Source: Bifidobacterium asteroides (GTDB lineage: Bacteria; Actinomycetota; Actinomycetes; Actinomycetales; Bifidobacteriaceae). Taken from it: a stretch of 64,000 nt of DNA. Below, in pieces: positions 51,863 to 62,274 of this stretch. The notes below the pieces were generated by a model that had not been told where the DNA came from, did not search any database, and saw only the letters and a program-made list of their open reading frames with translations. Within the stretch, counting starts at the first letter, position 1; each line of letters starts with the position of its first letter. The position numbers and the translations under genes were made by a program. The DNA is taken from NCBI RefSeq assembly GCF_003202695.1, contig NZ_QGLL01000001.1:434001-498000 (forward strand), written 5' to 3'.

Positions 51863-54800
51863 ATGGCGGAGCCCGTAAAAAGCACTAAGGCGATAAAGGT
51901 CCTTTGCTGCATGATGAGTTTTTCGGTTCTGTTTTGTCTCGCCTTGCTCGTATGGCAGCTGTTGCTTCCCACCCGTGCCTCTGCGACGGAGATGAAGAGC
52001 GCCAAGGATCGCATATCCGTATCGATGACTTATCGGCAGATGAAGTCCGAAGATGACCTTACAGACGGAAAAACATGGATTGCCGCAGGGCCGCGTTCTG
52101 TTACGATGACCATCACTCCGCGGTCGGCGGATGGCGTCGATTGGCAATCTTCAAGCGATGGCTCGCTGGCAATCGAAGGCATCGGCATCTCCGGCAGCGG
52201 ACCATGTCCAGTCCTGCAAAGCGACGATCCCGGACAAGGGCCTTCCCGGACCTATACGCTTAGATATACCGATGGCGGGGACAGCTCCCAAGGTGGTCAG
52301 GAATATTCGTTGGACAGTTGTCGGCTGAAATTCAGCTATACCTTAACCTCGGGCAATGAAGGCGGGAGGGCCGAAAGCCTCAGCGGAGACTTTTCGGAAA
52401 CGCTCAGTTCCATAGGTATGGCTGCGGTCGATAGCGAAGGCAAGGATATCGATTTTGCTCAGCACCCCAATTCCATAGTTGTGGATTCAACATCTGACAG
52501 AAGCCTCAGACTATGGGTATCCGGAGCTCCGAAGGCTGATCCGCTTTCCGGTTATTTCAGCAGCGTTGATACAGTGTCTCTTTCGTCACGCGACCCCTGG
52601 CTGGACCGTATAGTCAACATTGCCTTCAACAACCACAAGCGAGCCAATCCCAAGGCCGATTTTGCCCCCATGACCATAAGTCGGATTCCTCCGCATAACC
52701 AGGCCGATGACCCCAATCATCAGCCTCCTGTCAGCTTCTCTTGCGGGCGCCCCGCCTCATACTCGCAAAGAAGCGCTCGAATCGGCCAGGGCCATGGGGA
52801 TCACTCAGGGGTCTGGAAGGTGCTCAACCAATCATGCAAAGCCGATATGAACAGGCTGCCGTACAATGCCAATGCCCGTTATGAGGCCCGCCTCCAAGAT
52901 GAGCTCGCCCGCTACCTGCATCCAGCGGATTCCGGACAGGATGCCAACCAGCTTTCATTCATTTATGACACTGAAAAGCCTATGCTGACCTCTGCCGGCT
53001 ATTTGTTCCACGGTCTTGAAACACACCCTGGAGATGATGATTTCCCCGTTTCCGACGGCGTCATGGCCTTCAGGGATCGCGTCATCAGGCTGAGGGCCAA
53101 GGATGTTCTTCCATCCAGGCCAACCGTTGATTCGAGTGGCAGCCAACACTACCCGCCGCGAATCAGGAATGATGGTCGCAGCGATCCCGATGCCTCCGGC
53201 TTGGGAAGGCTCATGTTGGACGGAAGCCGTTATGACGGCGTCGATAGTCGAGGCAATCCCCGAACTCCGGTTCCGTTGAAACAGTGCTCTGCTGATACCG
53301 GCGTTCGGGACGATGACGGCTGTGATTACTCTGTCTCCACAGGTTCTGATGAACAGGGCGAATACTATGACGTGGATTTCCGATCCTCCGGATATTACGA
53401 TTTCAGCGCCATAAGGGCCAAAGTCGTTGATAAAGCCGGCAATGAAGATGACTTCTTCCTCCTCAAGAGCGGGCAGACGGATCGCTCCAAGGCTCCTAAT
53501 ACGGATGCAATGATTGGCAGGCTGCTGATCGATGTCAGCTATGAAACGCTCGGGGAGCCCAGGATCGCGGTTTCGAGTCGTTCCCCCGGTGCTTCCCGGA
53601 AGCCAGGCGCTGTGCCTCCTGCCCCTTCCGGTAGTGGGCTGGACAGGTATTATTTCAATTCAGATGTCCGCTTGGCCGTGCAGACCAAAGACCAGTATTT
53701 GGCCTACTACCTCCGTACGCTGGCCAATGATCCCCGCAGAAACGTCGGCGTATTGAAGTATTGGCGCGATGATCTGCCAAATGGGTCCAACGAGGCCAAG
53801 ACGGCCTGCAAGGTGGAGGAATCCAACATAACCGAGGATCGCAGCGAAGACTGGACGTGGAGTCTGGCCTGTGCAGACAGTGTCGAGCAGGTCAATGGAG
53901 CCAGCGGGTCCTATCCGGCCAATGGTAAATACACCTTTATGCTCAATGCGGATATTCTGCCTGGTTGGTTCGCTTCTTCAAGGACTCAGTTCGGTATCGA
54001 TACCAGTGCTCCAGTGGCAGATGGATTTGAGGGTCCGCGTGGTGACGGATTGAAGATAATCCACAGATTCCCTATCAAGGGCTCCCATAAGACCATTGTG
54101 ACCAGTCCCGGGGAAAATCACGTCCGGTTCAGGGTTCAGGATCTCCTGCCAAAGGAGCAGAGGGGTGCTGATAAAGTCTCAGGAGCCTCGCAGGAGGGAG
54201 CATCAGGTATTGCTGGGAATTGCGCTGCGGGCACTTGCCATGGCACGGTCCAGGTTTCCATGCCTGCTCCAACCGATTTGCAGGGCAATGCCATAGGCGA
54301 TTCTGCTGCAAGGACCATGACTATACCGGTGGATGAATCCGGCTGGTTCACGATCGATCTGAAAGACGAAGGTTTATACGATCTGTCGAAAATTGTGCTG
54401 ACTGCTACTGATTGGGCAGAGCATCCTGTTGACAGCGGTGATGGTGACCGGGCGCGGAATGTGCTGAAAGTCAGCCTCGACGAGTTGGTCAGCAAATATC
54501 CTGATGCCGCAGGCTTCAATGAAGCCTACGATGCCTTGGTGATCGACAACCCTCAGAACAAGCGGACGGCCCAGATAATACTTAGACAGGCCAAGTCTAA
54601 TCCCGCTTCTACGGATCCTGCTTACTACTTCAGAGGCGAAGCGCTTGTCGACTTCAAAGTGAAAGACAGGTGGTTCCCTCTGTACCAGGCTCTCGGTGAC
54701 CAGAGCAATCAGAATTTCTTCCATGGCTCCGTCAGTCCGGCCGCTCCGACAGCATTCCCTGCAGTGTCGTTCGAACCTGATGCCTGGGTTCCTGACTCCG

Positions 54801-57187
54801 CGAGTCCGGACACCTGGGTGTTCCGAGGATATCGGGTTCCCCGTTCTGCCACCAACCAGAACAGTCCCCATGAGGGGGTTTATGAGTTGGCGGTATCCTA
54901 TGCTGGCCTGCAGTGCGACAGCAGCCGGTTCGCCGCATCCCAGCGTAAATTCGTCATTGACTATACAGGCCCCCAGCTGGGCAGCCTTCACTTATCAGCG
55001 ACCACCCCCCATCATTGGCAATGGATATTCCCTACATCGCCCCTGCATGTGTCCTTGGACGGTGTCAAAGACCAGGTTTCCGGTGTAGATGCGAAGACCG
55101 TGTCCTTTACGGATTACCAGGGGGATGAGGCGACTCCTATGCTTGGGTATGACCCCTGGCTGGCCCGTCAGGATGCACAGACCCCTGAATCCACCTTGCG
55201 ATTCGAATCCGATGAGGTCATTGCTTTCGACATGAACGCCGACAGCCAGCGTCTCAGGTTTGATGCCACATCGATAGCCGTCAAGGATTTAGCCGGCAAC
55301 CCCTCATCGACTCATGCGCTGAGTTCATATGGCGGCAATCGAAGCGACATAGTCAACGACGCCCGGGGATATGCGGGCGCTGCCCTCGATCTTGTCGGTC
55401 CGAAGATCACTGTGGCCTATGACAACAATGATGTCAGAAACGGCAAGTATTACAAGGCCAAGAGGATGGCCACCGTTGTTGTTGATGAGTCGAACTTTGA
55501 TTTCATAAGGGCGAATGACGGCAGACGCATCATCGTCGAATCAAGTGTTGATGGTCGCAAGACCCGACTTGCCGCCAAGGATTTTTCCAACCCAAGCGGC
55601 GATAAGCACACTTATCTGGCAAAGCTGGCCTGTGAGAACGATGGAGATTGGACCGTCGATGCCTCGTTGACCGACCCAGGCGAACACCAGGGGATTGCAT
55701 TCCATGACGAATTCGTCATCGATACAACCAGGCCGGTGCTCTCGCTGAAATTCGACAACAATGACTGTAGAAACGGCATGTACTATAAGGCCCCCAGGGT
55801 GGCCACCATCGAACTGGTGGAGCGTAATTTCAGCAGCGGGGAATCGACGGTAACGACATCGGCCAAGGATGACGCCGGCCACGAGGTTCCGGCATCTGCG
55901 GGCGATGGCTGGTCGTATGCAGGAGATCCCACAAAGTACACCTTGGTCCAGCATGTATCGTTCAAGGGTGAATACCATTACACTCTTGAGGCCAATGCCA
56001 CGGATTTGGCCGGTAACACTGCGGAAGCGGCGAAGGAGCCGGAATTCGTCATCGATATGACCAAGCCTGATCTTCATATCGAAAAGGTGGAGGACAAGAC
56101 AGCATATGCGGGCACGGTAGCGCCCACGATACAGGTCGCTGACACGAATATGGATCAGAGCCGAACGACCTATGCGCTGGTCGGGGACAGGCGGGGCAAG
56201 GTCAAACCCACGGACCTGAACCCGAAAGAGTATGAGGAAGATAACGCCAGAACAATCGATATCCCTGATTTCAAGCGCAAGGCAGCAATCGACGATGTGT
56301 ACACGCTGACTGCGACAAGCGAAGACATGGCCGGTAATTCCACATCAGTGAGCAAGACCTTCTCGGTTAACAGGTTCGGCTCGACCTACCTGTTTTCAGC
56401 GGGAACGTCCTCGATCAGGGGTGCGTATTTGAAGAAGGCAGTGCCTATCGCAGTCACCGAGCTGAATGTCAGCGGCATTGATTGGGGTAAGTCAGCCATC
56501 AGGTTGGCCAAAGACGGAAGCATCCATGCTGTTCCCGAATCCGATTATCGGATTGTCGACGATAGCGACAACGGATGGAGCAAACGAACCTATGAAATTC
56601 CTGCCAGGGTATTCAAGGGCGACGGCTACTACCGCCTGATGCTCACCTCCACTGATCGGGCAGGGAATCTGTCAGAGAATACCATGCAGCACAAGGATGC
56701 GAAGCGCAAGGGGGACGCCTCGGTGAACTTCGCCGTGGATTCGCAAGCTCCAACGGCATCAGCTCTGGGCATTGCCTCCAACGGAGTGTACTATGGGCAA
56801 CAGCATAGAGTGGGCATAGATGCCAAGGATAATATGAAAGTTCGCTCCGTCCGGATTGATGTGGATGACAGGACACAGGGACGGTGGTCTGGCGATGAGC
56901 TCCTCAGAGGCGCGCAGTCCATTGATCTGCCGGCGGATGCTCATAATCACACGGTGACGGTCAGGACCGAAGATGCGGCGGGCAACATATCCTCGATTAC
57001 CTATCAGGGTGTGGTCGTCGCTTCAGACTGGTGGCAATACATCCGGGAGAAGGGATTGCTTTTTGTGCTGGTCATCTGCCTCGGGATTCTCATGGCGCTG
57101 GCGGCCTGCATCCTTGCGGCTCTGATCGTCAGACACCATGCGGAAATGGCCTATAGGCGCAATCCATTTGGCAGGCAGGAGCGGTGA
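51863..57187 (+). CDS. Giant Ig-repeat surface protein with N- and C-terminal membrane segments
   Basis: About 1,774 residues. An N-terminal signal or anchor (residues 15-36, ending LLLPTRASA) is followed by some 1,680 extracytoplasmic residues and a C-terminal helix (about 1733-1757, LFVLVICLGILMALAACILA) with a short basic tail. The outer part has repeated bacterial Ig-like modules; the clearest are FDNNDCRNGMYYKAPRVATI and YDNNDVRNGKYYKAKRMATV, with strands such as EFVIDTTRPVLSL between them. Starting at ATG 51863 is preferred: AAAGG lies upstream, and longer in-frame starts would overlap the previous gene. Firmicute EsaA also has a large outer domain between membrane segments. Function unknown. 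Confidence 0.85.
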   Translation: MAEPVKSTKAIKVLCCMMSFSVLFCLALLVWQLLLPTRASATEMKSAKDRISVSMTYRQMKSEDDLTDGKTWIAAGPRSVTMTITPRSADGVDWQSSSDGSLAIEGIGISGSGPCPVLQSDDPGQGPSRTYTLRYTDGGDSSQGGQEYSLDSCRLKFSYTLTSGNEGGRAESLSGDFSETLSSIGMAAVDSEGKDIDFAQHPNSIVVDSTSDRSLRLWVSGAPKADPLSGYFSSVDTVSLSSRDPWLDRIVNIAFNNHKRANPKADFAPMTISRIPPHNQADDPNHQPPVSFSCGRPASYSQRSARIGQGHGDHSGVWKVLNQSCKADMNRLPYNANARYEARLQDELARYLHPADSGQDANQLSFIYDTEKPMLTSAGYLFHGLETHPGDDDFPVSDGVMAFRDRVIRLRAKDVLPSRPTVDSSGSQHYPPRIRNDGRSDPDASGLGRLMLDGSRYDGVDSRGNPRTPVPLKQCSADTGVRDDDGCDYSVSTGSDEQGEYYDVDFRSSGYYDFSAIRAKVVDKAGNEDDFFLLKSGQTDRSKAPNTDAMIGRLLIDVSYETLGEPRIAVSSRSPGASRKPGAVPPAPSGSGLDRYYFNSDVRLAVQTKDQYLAYYLRTLANDPRRNVGVLKYWRDDLPNGSNEAKTACKVEESNITEDRSEDWTWSLACADSVEQVNGASGSYPANGKYTFMLNADILPGWFASSRTQFGIDTSAPVADGFEGPRGDGLKIIHRFPIKGSHKTIVTSPGENHVRFRVQDLLPKEQRGADKVSGASQEGASGIAGNCAAGTCHGTVQVSMPAPTDLQGNAIGDSAARTMTIPVDESGWFTIDLKDEGLYDLSKIVLTATDWAEHPVDSGDGDRARNVLKVSLDELVSKYPDAAGFNEAYDALVIDNPQNKRTAQIILRQAKSNPASTDPAYYFRGEALVDFKVKDRWFPLYQALGDQSNQNFFHGSVSPAAPTAFPAVSFEPDAWVPDSASPDTWVFRGYRVPRSATNQNSPHEGVYELAVSYAGLQCDSSRFAASQRKFVIDYTGPQLGSLHLSATTPHHWQWIFPTSPLHVSLDGVKDQVSGVDAKTVSFTDYQGDEATPMLGYDPWLARQDAQTPESTLRFESDEVIAFDMNADSQRLRFDATSIAVKDLAGNPSSTHALSSYGGNRSDIVNDARGYAGAALDLVGPKITVAYDNNDVRNGKYYKAKRMATVVVDESNFDFIRANDGRRIIVESSVDGRKTRLAAKDFSNPSGDKHTYLAKLACENDGDWTVDASLTDPGEHQGIAFHDEFVIDTTRPVLSLKFDNNDCRNGMYYKAPRVATIELVERNFSSGESTVTTSAKDDAGHEVPASAGDGWSYAGDPTKYTLVQHVSFKGEYHYTLEANATDLAGNTAEAAKEPEFVIDMTKPDLHIEKVEDKTAYAGTVAPTIQVADTNMDQSRTTYALVGDRRGKVKPTDLNPKEYEEDNARTIDIPDFKRKAAIDDVYTLTATSEDMAGNSTSVSKTFSVNRFGSTYLFSAGTSSIRGAYLKKAVPIAVTELNVSGIDWGKSAIRLAKDGSIHAVPESDYRIVDDSDNGWSKRTYEIPARVFKGDGYYRLMLTSTDRAGNLSENTMQHKDAKRKGDASVNFAVDSQAPTASALGIASNGVYYGQQHRVGIDAKDNMKVRSVRIDVDDRTQGRWSGDELLRGAQSIDLPADAHNHTVTVRTEDAAGNISSITYQGVVVASDWWQYIREKGLLFVLVICLGILMALAACILAALIVRHHAEMAYRRNPFGRQER

Positions 57188-57190
57188 GGC

Positions 57191-60100
57191 GTGAAAGGCC
57201 TTGTCAATATTCATGATGCCCAGTCGGAGGCTCGGTTTACGGCCTACTTGGATGTGCCGGGAGACTCGTCATTGGCTGACCTGCTTCCCTCTCTGGCCAG
57301 ATTCGCGCAGGGAGCCACGGGCAGGAAGATCGATGTCGGTATCGACGGGCGCTGGGTGGACCCGCGTCTGACCATTGACCAGGTAGGTCTGCATGAAGGG
57401 TCATGGATTTCCCTGCTGTGCGAGGGGGCGACGATTATCGACCCGCGGGTTCGCTCGGCTGATGACCCAGCAGCAGTTCAGCTGCGCTTTCTCAGCGGAT
57501 TCAATGCAGGTGCCATATATGACGTGCTTCCAGGTATCTTGAGGATAAGTTCCCTGATGGATCCTGAAAAAGTGTCGATCAGCGCTGATTTTCTTCTTGA
57601 TGTTCATCCGGATGGCCGTCTGACGGTGGTGCCTAACATACGCGAGGGGACCGTGGTGAAAGTCGGCTTCCTGCACAGGCCCAAGCGGCAATTGCATTCC
57701 GATGTCTGGCTGGACGGGCATGAGCTGATAGAGCCGACCGAGCTGGACTATGGACAGGAGCTCGTGCTTCCCGAATGCATCATCAGCGTGACCAAGGGGC
57801 ACCCGGATTCCGTGCCAGTCGACAAAGAAGACAGCCCGGGGCACTGGCTGTATACCCGGCCGCCGAAGATCAGGAATGAAGTACGGACCAGACGATATAC
57901 GCTTCCCGGATCTCCGACCCGTCCTGACAAGGCCCCAATACCGATCATGTCGACCCTGCTGCCATTGGCCATGTCCGTGGGGATGGCGGTCATTCTGAAG
58001 AATTATTCATATCTGGCTTTTGGCATCATGTCACCGGTGATGATGGTAGCTTCGTATTTCTCCGGCAATAACGGCATGAGGAAGAGATACAGGGCGCAGG
58101 TCAAACGTTACGAGCAGAGCCGGGACCGCATCAAGGAACAGGCCAGGCATGCGCTTGAAGAGGAAATCAGTGATGTGCGGGCCGAATACCCTGATCCCAC
58201 AGCCCTGCTTGATCTATGCGCCAGCCATACTGCGCAGCTATGGAACAGAAGGGCCACGGACGACTCCTGGCTTGGATTGCGCATAGGCACGGGAGATGTC
58301 AAGTCGCATGTATCCCTGGAAATGCCCGATAACCTTGAATTCGAGCGTGTGAAGACATGGCAGCTCCATCATTTCCCTGTCGTTGTGGATTTGCCGGATG
58401 CCGGATGCCTGGGGTGCACAGGTGAGCAAGCAGTCATCTTCCCGACAGTGCAGTGGATCGTCGCTCAGATGGCAGCTCTGCACTCAGCGCGGGACTTGTC
58501 GATATACCTGCTTTCGCCCAGGTCCAGGAAGCAACCAGAAGAGGGTCGGCCTGCTCCCATACCGGCGCAGATTGATTGGTCCTTCGCCCAATGGCTCCCG
58601 CAGCTGGTTCCGCGGCAAGGGCAGAATGCAGTACGCACGTTGGCTACCGGCATTGAAGACATAGCGATGAGAATTTCGGAACTCATCGCCATGCTGGACG
58701 ATCGCAAGGAGCTGATGCATTCCCAGTCCATGCAGAAGTGGGCGGGGCCATCGGTAGTTGTGGTGATGGAGCATGCGCATGTGCTCAGATCCATGCCCGG
58801 CACTATCAGACTCCTCAAGGAAGGGCCTCTTGTCGGTATGTACATGCTATGTGTGGAGATCGATGAGAGGCTCCTGCCTGAGGAATGCCAGACTGTGGTG
58901 ACAGGGGAGGCTGGCGAGCTGAAGGTCCGCAGCAATGTCTCTGATGATGTCAATGACATCATGCCCGACCTGGTCACACAGCAATGGCTTGATGCCCTTT
59001 CGCTGTCCCTGGCGCCTTTGGAGGACGGCAGCCCTGATGAGAGCCAGTCCGCCATTCCCTCGCAGAGCAGACTCCTGGACCTGCTGAAGCTGACGCCGAC
59101 TCCTGAAGAGATCGAAGCCCGCTGGGCCGTGCAACCCCGCTCGACCTTCTGCACGATCGGTGAATCGGTTGACGGCCCCTTCGGCCTTGACATCGCCAAG
59201 GACGGGCCCCATGGGTTGATAGCCGGTACAACCGGCTCGGGCAAGTCGGAGCTGCTCCAGTCTCTGGTGGCTTCGCTGGCCGTGGCGAATAGGCCGGAAT
59301 CGCTGAACTTCGTGCTTGTCGATTACAAGGGCGGCGCGGCCTTCAAGGACTGCGTCAAGCTTCCCCATACGGTTGGAATGGTCACGGATCTGGACAACCA
59401 TTTGGTTACCAGGGCTCTGGTCTCGCTTGGCGCGGAACTGAACTACCGCGAACATCTTCTGGCCCTTGCCGGCGCCAAGGACCTTGACGATTACATGGAC
59501 TTCCGGGAGCTCCGCCCTGATCTGACGGAGATCCCCCGTCTGCTGATCATTATCGACGAGTTCGCCTCACTGGCTAGGGAGCTTCCCGACTTTGTCACCG
59601 GCCTGGTGAACATTGCGCAAAGGGGCAGGTCATTGGGTATCCACCTTCTCCTGGCGACTCAGCGGCCCGGAGGCGTAGTCTCTCCGGAAATCAGGGCGAA
59701 CACCAACCTTCGTATAGCCCTGCGCATGACGGACGACAGCGAAAGCCAGGATGTGATCGATGCCAAGGATGCATCGCTGATCAGCAAGTCCACGCCGGGC
59801 AGGGCCGTGGTAAGGCTCGGGTCGAATTCCCTGGTGCCCTTCCAATCCGCCAGGGTAGGAGGCAGGTATATCGACCCGAACGACAAGGCTGAGACAAAAT
59901 CAGAGAAGCCCTTTGTCCGCGCGCTCTCCTTCCCCCAGATCGGCCAGCCGGCTCCTGCGCGTCCCAAGTCGAAAGAGGGCAAGGGGGATGTAAGCGTAAC
60001 CGACCTTATGAAGTTGGTCGGGAGCATCTGCGAGGTGGCCAAGGATGAGGGCATTCCCCAGCAGCGGCAGCCTTGGCTGCCTGCCTTGACCGATGAGATC

Positions 60101-61762
60101 GGTCTGGATGATCTGCCCGACAGCGAAGATGGTGATGCCCAGGCGAGCCTTCAAGTTCCCTTTGCCATCGGGGACTACCCCAAACTGCAGAAGCAAAGCA
60201 CGGTTTTCCTTGATATGGCGACCTTCGGTAATCTCTTCATCATCGGCACGTCGCGCAGCGGCAAGACCACGGCTCTTCGGACCATAGCGTTCTCCGCCTG
60301 CGAAAGGTATGCACCCACGAAGGTCCAGGTCTACTGCATCGATGGCGGCAATGGCGGCCTCGCCCCTCTCACGGCCTTTCCCAATGTGGGCGTTGTGGCC
60401 CTGCGCAGCGAAACGCAGAAGATCGAACGGCTCCTGAACAAGATCGAAAGGGTGCTCAAGGCCAGGTCGGCCACGCTCTCCAAGGGCGGATACAGCAATA
60501 TTGACGAGTTCAATCGAGGGCTTGACCAGGATCATGAGGAAGAGGCCCTGCCGCATATGCTGGTCATGCTGGATTCATGGGACGGGTACAATTCCGCCTT
60601 TGAATCCTATGACAGCGGTTCCCTGATCAGTCGCATACAGAACCTGATGCGAGAAGGGCCGTCGGTCGGTGTGCATTTCATCCTCACCGGCGACCGCTCG
60701 CTCCTGTCCGGACGGATGACCTTGCTGGCAGACAGCAAGATCATGCTGCGGCTGGTCGACAAGACCGACTATTCGGAAATCGGAATCCCCGCCAAGGAAA
60801 TACCCGACAAGATGGCGAACGGGCGAGGTTACCAATCCGTTGACGATGCTGAGGTTCAGATTGCACAAATTCGCCGGGGGGCGGTGGGCCAACAGGAATC
60901 CGAGGCCATCCGCGCCGCCGGTGTCGCGCTGGCTACTGGCAGGGATGCCGGCCTCTCGCGGTCCCGTCAGCCCTTCAATGTCGAACAGCTGCCCGATGAG
61001 ATATCCTTCGATCAGGTATACGCCTTGGTCGAGGAATCCGAGTCCCTGGTCAACGGTTTGCTGCCTTTGGGCATCGGCGGCGAGGATAACGATCTTATTG
61101 CCTATGATCCGGCGGCGACGCCGATTCTTCCGGTTTTCGGCGGCATGCAGAGCGGCAAGACGACACTGCTGGTCTGGTTGGCCAACATGGCGCTGTCCGC
61201 TGGGTACCATCTGGTCATCGCAGCCCCCAAGGACAATGCCCTGAGGCATTTCGAGGGGGTGCCCGGAGTCGTGCGCTTGTTCACGACCCCTGCGGACCTG
61301 ACACGGGAGAATCTTGAACCATACGCGCGCAATGGCGACGAGAAGGCTCTGGAAAGCAGCACCGAAACGGGGTTCAAAGGCAATCTTCTGGTGTTCGATG
61401 ACTGTCAGCTGCTCAAGGAGATTCCCGCCAGTGCGTGGATGCAGAACCTGGTCGGATCCTTATCGAAGAGTGACGCCTCATGCATCTTTGCTGGAGACAT
61501 CATCGACTTTCCCCAGGGCTTCGGGAACTGGGGGTCTTCCATGAAGAAGATCAAGCAAGGGGTGCTCATCAGGCCTGAAGAGATGCTGTACGCCGATTTG
61601 ATTGGAGCCAGATTAAAGCGCTCGCAGTTCAGCTCTGACATGCCTCGAGGCAGGGGTTTCGCACGATTCGGAACAACAACGGTGTCTGTGCAGTTTCCCG
61701 AGCCTGAAAGTGAACTGACTTTCCCCTTCCAGCCCCATATGAAGGGCGATGATATACCGTGA
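57191..61762 (+). CDS. essC: Type VII secretion ATPase, EssC/EccC family
   Basis: The motor of the T7SS, 1,523 residues. Residues 1-85 resemble a ubiquitin-like YukD/EsaB domain (LTIDQVGLHEGSWISLL). An FHA-like beta region follows (90-215), then two membrane helices at about 252-295. Three FtsK-type ATPase domains: D1 with Walker A GTTGSGKSE (about 678-686) and Walker B LLIIIDEFAS (about 785-795); D2 with GTSRSGKTT (about 1016-1024) and a Walker B ending LDSWD; D3 with GGMQSGKTT (about 1315) and LLVFDDCQ. GTG start; the stop overlaps the FHA gene by 4 bp. In this family D1 is the catalytic domain and D3 binds substrate signals. Confidence 0.92.
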   Translation: MKGLVNIHDAQSEARFTAYLDVPGDSSLADLLPSLARFAQGATGRKIDVGIDGRWVDPRLTIDQVGLHEGSWISLLCEGATIIDPRVRSADDPAAVQLRFLSGFNAGAIYDVLPGILRISSLMDPEKVSISADFLLDVHPDGRLTVVPNIREGTVVKVGFLHRPKRQLHSDVWLDGHELIEPTELDYGQELVLPECIISVTKGHPDSVPVDKEDSPGHWLYTRPPKIRNEVRTRRYTLPGSPTRPDKAPIPIMSTLLPLAMSVGMAVILKNYSYLAFGIMSPVMMVASYFSGNNGMRKRYRAQVKRYEQSRDRIKEQARHALEEEISDVRAEYPDPTALLDLCASHTAQLWNRRATDDSWLGLRIGTGDVKSHVSLEMPDNLEFERVKTWQLHHFPVVVDLPDAGCLGCTGEQAVIFPTVQWIVAQMAALHSARDLSIYLLSPRSRKQPEEGRPAPIPAQIDWSFAQWLPQLVPRQGQNAVRTLATGIEDIAMRISELIAMLDDRKELMHSQSMQKWAGPSVVVVMEHAHVLRSMPGTIRLLKEGPLVGMYMLCVEIDERLLPEECQTVVTGEAGELKVRSNVSDDVNDIMPDLVTQQWLDALSLSLAPLEDGSPDESQSAIPSQSRLLDLLKLTPTPEEIEARWAVQPRSTFCTIGESVDGPFGLDIAKDGPHGLIAGTTGSGKSELLQSLVASLAVANRPESLNFVLVDYKGGAAFKDCVKLPHTVGMVTDLDNHLVTRALVSLGAELNYREHLLALAGAKDLDDYMDFRELRPDLTEIPRLLIIIDEFASLARELPDFVTGLVNIAQRGRSLGIHLLLATQRPGGVVSPEIRANTNLRIALRMTDDSESQDVIDAKDASLISKSTPGRAVVRLGSNSLVPFQSARVGGRYIDPNDKAETKSEKPFVRALSFPQIGQPAPARPKSKEGKGDVSVTDLMKLVGSICEVAKDEGIPQQRQPWLPALTDEIGLDDLPDSEDGDAQASLQVPFAIGDYPKLQKQSTVFLDMATFGNLFIIGTSRSGKTTALRTIAFSACERYAPTKVQVYCIDGGNGGLAPLTAFPNVGVVALRSETQKIERLLNKIERVLKARSATLSKGGYSNIDEFNRGLDQDHEEEALPHMLVMLDSWDGYNSAFESYDSGSLISRIQNLMREGPSVGVHFILTGDRSLLSGRMTLLADSKIMLRLVDKTDYSEIGIPAKEIPDKMANGRGYQSVDDAEVQIAQIRRGAVGQQESEAIRAAGVALATGRDAGLSRSRQPFNVEQLPDEISFDQVYALVEESESLVNGLLPLGIGGEDNDLIAYDPAATPILPVFGGMQSGKTTLLVWLANMALSAGYHLVIAAPKDNALRHFEGVPGVVRLFTTPADLTRENLEPYARNGDEKALESSTETGFKGNLLVFDDCQLLKEIPASAWMQNLVGSLSKSDASCIFAGDIIDFPQGFGNWGSSMKKIKQGVLIRPEEMLYADLIGARLKRSQFSSDMPRGRGFARFGTTTVSVQFPEPESELTFPFQPHMKGDDIP

Positions 61763-62274
61763 GCCGCAGGAAACAGAAAACAGGGCTGGCTAAAACCGCG
61801 CAGCCTGCCCGAATTATATCGGAGATCCCTAATCTGCCGCCCATTATGCAGCCAGAAACTGTTGGCAAATGGGATTTACATGATGGCTCCCTAACGCCAA
61901 GGCAGGTTCATGAGGGTCCTGCAGATGGAGATGGCTCATCATATGATCTGGTGTTCTCGGACGGCCGCCGTGTGCCCTGTGCCCAGCGCTGCGTGGTTGG
62001 CAGAATGCCGAAACAACCTGGTGAGAATTATGACGCATACTTAGTGGTGGATGATCCGTCCCAGCAGACATCGAGAAGGCATTTCGAGTTTGGAGTCACT
62101 TCCATCGGTCAGGTATGGGCCATGGATTTGGGATCGGCCAACGGGACCTTCGTTCTGTCAAACGGCACCTATGTTCGACTGCCGGAGAAGAAGCGAACCG
62201 TTCTGGCTGACAATGATGTGATTAGGTTCGGAGGGCTGAGCGCCAAGGTGGAGAGGAGAGCTGACCGTGGCTGA
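61759..62274 (+). CDS. FHA-domain protein of the T7SS locus
   Basis: A 171-residue protein with a basic start (SRRKQKTGLAK) and a forkhead-associated domain at about 65-168. The phosphothreonine-binding pattern is clear: VVGRMPKQ (Gly-Arg), DPSQQTSRRHFEF (Ser-x-x-His) and DLGSANGTFV (Asn-Gly). FHA domains bind phosphothreonine peptides, so it is a natural reader for the kinase of this locus. GTG start at 61759, overlapping essC (GTGA) and the next gene by 8 bp. Confidence 0.9.
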   Translation: MSRRKQKTGLAKTAQPARIISEIPNLPPIMQPETVGKWDLHDGSLTPRQVHEGPADGDGSSYDLVFSDGRRVPCAQRCVVGRMPKQPGENYDAYLVVDDPSQQTSRRHFEFGVTSIGQVWAMDLGSANGTFVLSNGTYVRLPEKKRTVLADNDVIRFGGLSAKVERRADRG

